A stretch of 41,509 nucleotides of DNA, from NCBI GenBank assembly GCA_000517005.1, contig KI912007.1, forward strand, positions 164,655-206,163. Reading direction: 5' to 3'. The notes below the pieces were generated by a model. The model was not told where the DNA came from, did not search any database, and was given only the letters and a program-made list of their open reading frames with translations. Source of the DNA: Microvirga lupini (GTDB lineage: Bacteria; Pseudomonadota; Alphaproteobacteria; Rhizobiales; Beijerinckiaceae). Shown piece by piece: positions 40,052 through 41,509 of this stretch. Within the stretch, counting starts at the first letter, position 1. Each line of letters begins with the position of its first letter. A program made the translations under genes and the position numbers.

Positions 40052-41461
40052 ATGCAGACCGCCAAGGATGTGCTCAAGGCGATCAAAGATAACGACGTCC
40101 AATACGTCGACTTCCGTTTCACCGACCCGCGCGGCAAGTGGCAGCATGTGACCTTCGACGTCTCGATGGTCGACGAAGACACGTTCGCTGACGGCATCAT
40201 GTTCGACGGCTCGTCCATCGCCGGCTGGAAGGCGATCAACGAATCCGACATGACCCTCATGCCCGATCCGACGACCGCCCAGATGGATCCGTTCTTCTCG
40301 GCATCCACCCTGACGATCAACTGCGACATTCTCGAGCCGGCGACCGGCGAGCCCTACAACCGCGATCCCCGCGGCATCGCCAAGAAGGCCGAGGCCTATC
40401 TGCAGTCCACCGGTATCGCCGACACGGTCTATGTCGGCCCCGAGGCCGAGTTCTTCGTGTTCGACGACGTGAAGTTCATGGCCGACCCCTACAACACCGG
40501 CTTCAAGCTCGACTCCTCCGAGCTGCCGATCAACGGCGATACGCCTTATGAGGGCGGCAACCTCGGTCACCGCATCCAGACCAAGGCCGGCTACTTCCCG
40601 GTTCCGCCGCTGGATTCCGCTCAGGACATGCGCGGCGAGATGCTGGCTGCCATGAAGGCCATGGGAGTCACGGTCGAGAAGCACCACCACGAAGTGGCTT
40701 CCGCCCAGCACGAACTCGGCACGAAGTTCAACACCCTCGTGCGCACCGCCGACGAGATGCAGATCTACAAGTACTGCATTCACAACGTCGCCCAGTCCTA
40801 TGGCAAGACGGCTACCTTCATGCCGAAGCCGGTCTATGGCGACAACGGCTCGGGCATGCACGTGCACCAGTCGCTGTGGAAGGGCGGCAAGCCCCTCTTC
40901 GCCGGCAACAAGTATGCCGACCTGTCGCAGGAATGCCTGTGGTATATCGGCGGCATCATCAAGCACGCCAAAGCCCTGAACGCCTTCACCAATCCGTCGA
41001 CGAACTCCTACAAGCGCCTCGTCCCGGGCTACGAGGCTCCGGTGCTGCTGGCCTACTCGGCCCGTAACCGTTCGGCCTCCTGCCGTATTCCGTGGACGAC
41101 TTCGCCGAAGGCCAAGCGCGTCGAGGTCCGCTTCCCCGATCCGACCGCCAATCCGTATCTCGCCTTCGCAGCGATGCTGATGGCCGGTCTCGACGGCATC
41201 ATCAACAAGATCGATCCCGGCCAGGCGATGGATAAGGATCTCTACGATCTGCCGCCGCGCGAGCTGAAGAAGATCCCGACCGTCTGCGGCTCGCTCCGCG
41301 AAGCTCTCGCCAGCCTCGACAAGGACCGCGCGTTCCTCAAGGCCGGCGGCGTCTTCAACGATGACTTCATCGACAGCTACATCGAGCTGAAGATGACGGA
41401 GGTCGCTCGTTTCGAGATGACCCCGCACCCGGTCGAGTTCCAGATGTATTACTCCGTCTAA
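40052..41461 (+). CDS. glnA: Glutamine synthetase type I
   Basis: A 469-residue dodecameric enzyme forming glutamine from glutamate, ammonia and ATP, the main ammonia-assimilation step. Beta-grasp residues include [12 protein letters not shown]; the metal-site motifs are [25 protein letters not shown] and [12 protein letters not shown]; the ATP loop is [11 protein letters not shown]. The adenylylation tyrosine is Y398 in DKDLYDLPP, so GlnE control is expected. ATG 40052 has AGAGGA about 10 nt upstream. It forms an operon with glnB. The C-terminus is complete; 48 bp of unremarkable sequence remain to the window end. Confidence 0.97.
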   Translation: MQTAKDVLKAIKDNDVQYVDFRFTDPRGKWQHVTFDVSMVDEDTFADGIMFDGSSIAGWKAINESDMTLMPDPTTAQMDPFFSASTLTINCDILEPATGEPYNRDPRGIAKKAEAYLQSTGIADTVYVGPEAEFFVFDDVKFMADPYNTGFKLDSSELPINGDTPYEGGNLGHRIQTKAGYFPVPPLDSAQDMRGEMLAAMKAMGVTVEKHHHEVASAQHELGTKFNTLVRTADEMQIYKYCIHNVAQSYGKTATFMPKPVYGDNGSGMHVHQSLWKGGKPLFAGNKYADLSQECLWYIGGIIKHAKALNAFTNPSTNSYKRLVPGYEAPVLLAYSARNRSASCRIPWTTSPKAKRVEVRFPDPTANPYLAFAAMLMAGLDGIINKIDPGQAMDKDLYDLPPRELKKIPTVCGSLREALASLDKDRAFLKAGGVFNDDFIDSYIELKMTEVARFEMTPHPVEFQMYYSV

Positions 41462-41509
41462 TACTACAGCCGGGTTTGCGCGTTGTCTTAGACACGGAGG
41501 TGTCGCGCC

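Overview
This window looks like chromosomal DNA from an alphaproteobacterium of the order Hyphomicrobiales (Rhizobiales). A Microvirga- or Methylobacteriaceae-like host is my best guess. It is inferred from high GC, the DUF1236, BA14K and DUF2842 families, Rhizobiales-type intergenic palindromes, a general-stress (EcfG-type) promoter and the gene order tig-clpP-clpX-lon-hup. I see no phage, insertion sequence, CRISPR array or plasmid module. About 41 protein genes and three tRNA genes can be supported.

Left part (1-9.3 kb): metY (sulfur assimilation) sits between two ~100-bp copies of the same intergenic repeat, with a clear promoter/operator. Next come an orphan ParA-type ATPase, a stress-promoter-driven glycine-zipper protein, heme A synthase (ctaA) and small membrane or secreted proteins. 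A minus-strand operon then encodes a periplasmic molybdopterin-oxidoreductase-like protein, a sensor histidine kinase and a response regulator. The kinase gene is frameshifted at a G4 run. The regulator carries an in-frame amber codon exactly where its HTH domain should continue, so this two-component system appears to be decaying.

Middle (9.3-18.3 kb): envelope genes (BA14K protein, L,D-transpeptidase, extensin-family protein), a two-ring CDC48/VAT-type AAA ATPase that resembles archaeal and eukaryotic p97, a secreted protein with an internal duplication, and a MarR-GNAT fusion gene translationally coupled to an EamA exporter behind a palindromic operator.

18.3-28.2 kb: a complete dipeptide/oligopeptide ABC transporter (substrate-binding protein, two permeases, two ATPases) lies downstream of an M20 (ArgE-like) deacylase in the same direction. 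A threonine/serine dehydratase, a LysE-type exporter and small secreted proteins follow. This suggests uptake and processing of peptides or acylated amino acids, and export or breakdown of excess amino acids. Two structured intergenic regions (27.7 and 28.6 kb) look like unannotated minus-strand small RNAs with their own terminators.

Right part (28.3-41.5 kb): tRNA-Pro(GGG), a DUF1003 protein and tRNA-Val(UAC). Then the proteostasis cluster (hup, lon, clpX, clpP, tig, all on the minus strand) with hairpins in its spacers, and tRNA-Leu(UAG). A Tat-exported multicopper-oxidase-fold protein has lost most copper ligands. The NAD(P)HX repair enzyme nnr follows, and finally the nitrogen-control pair glnB-glnA, which ends the window.
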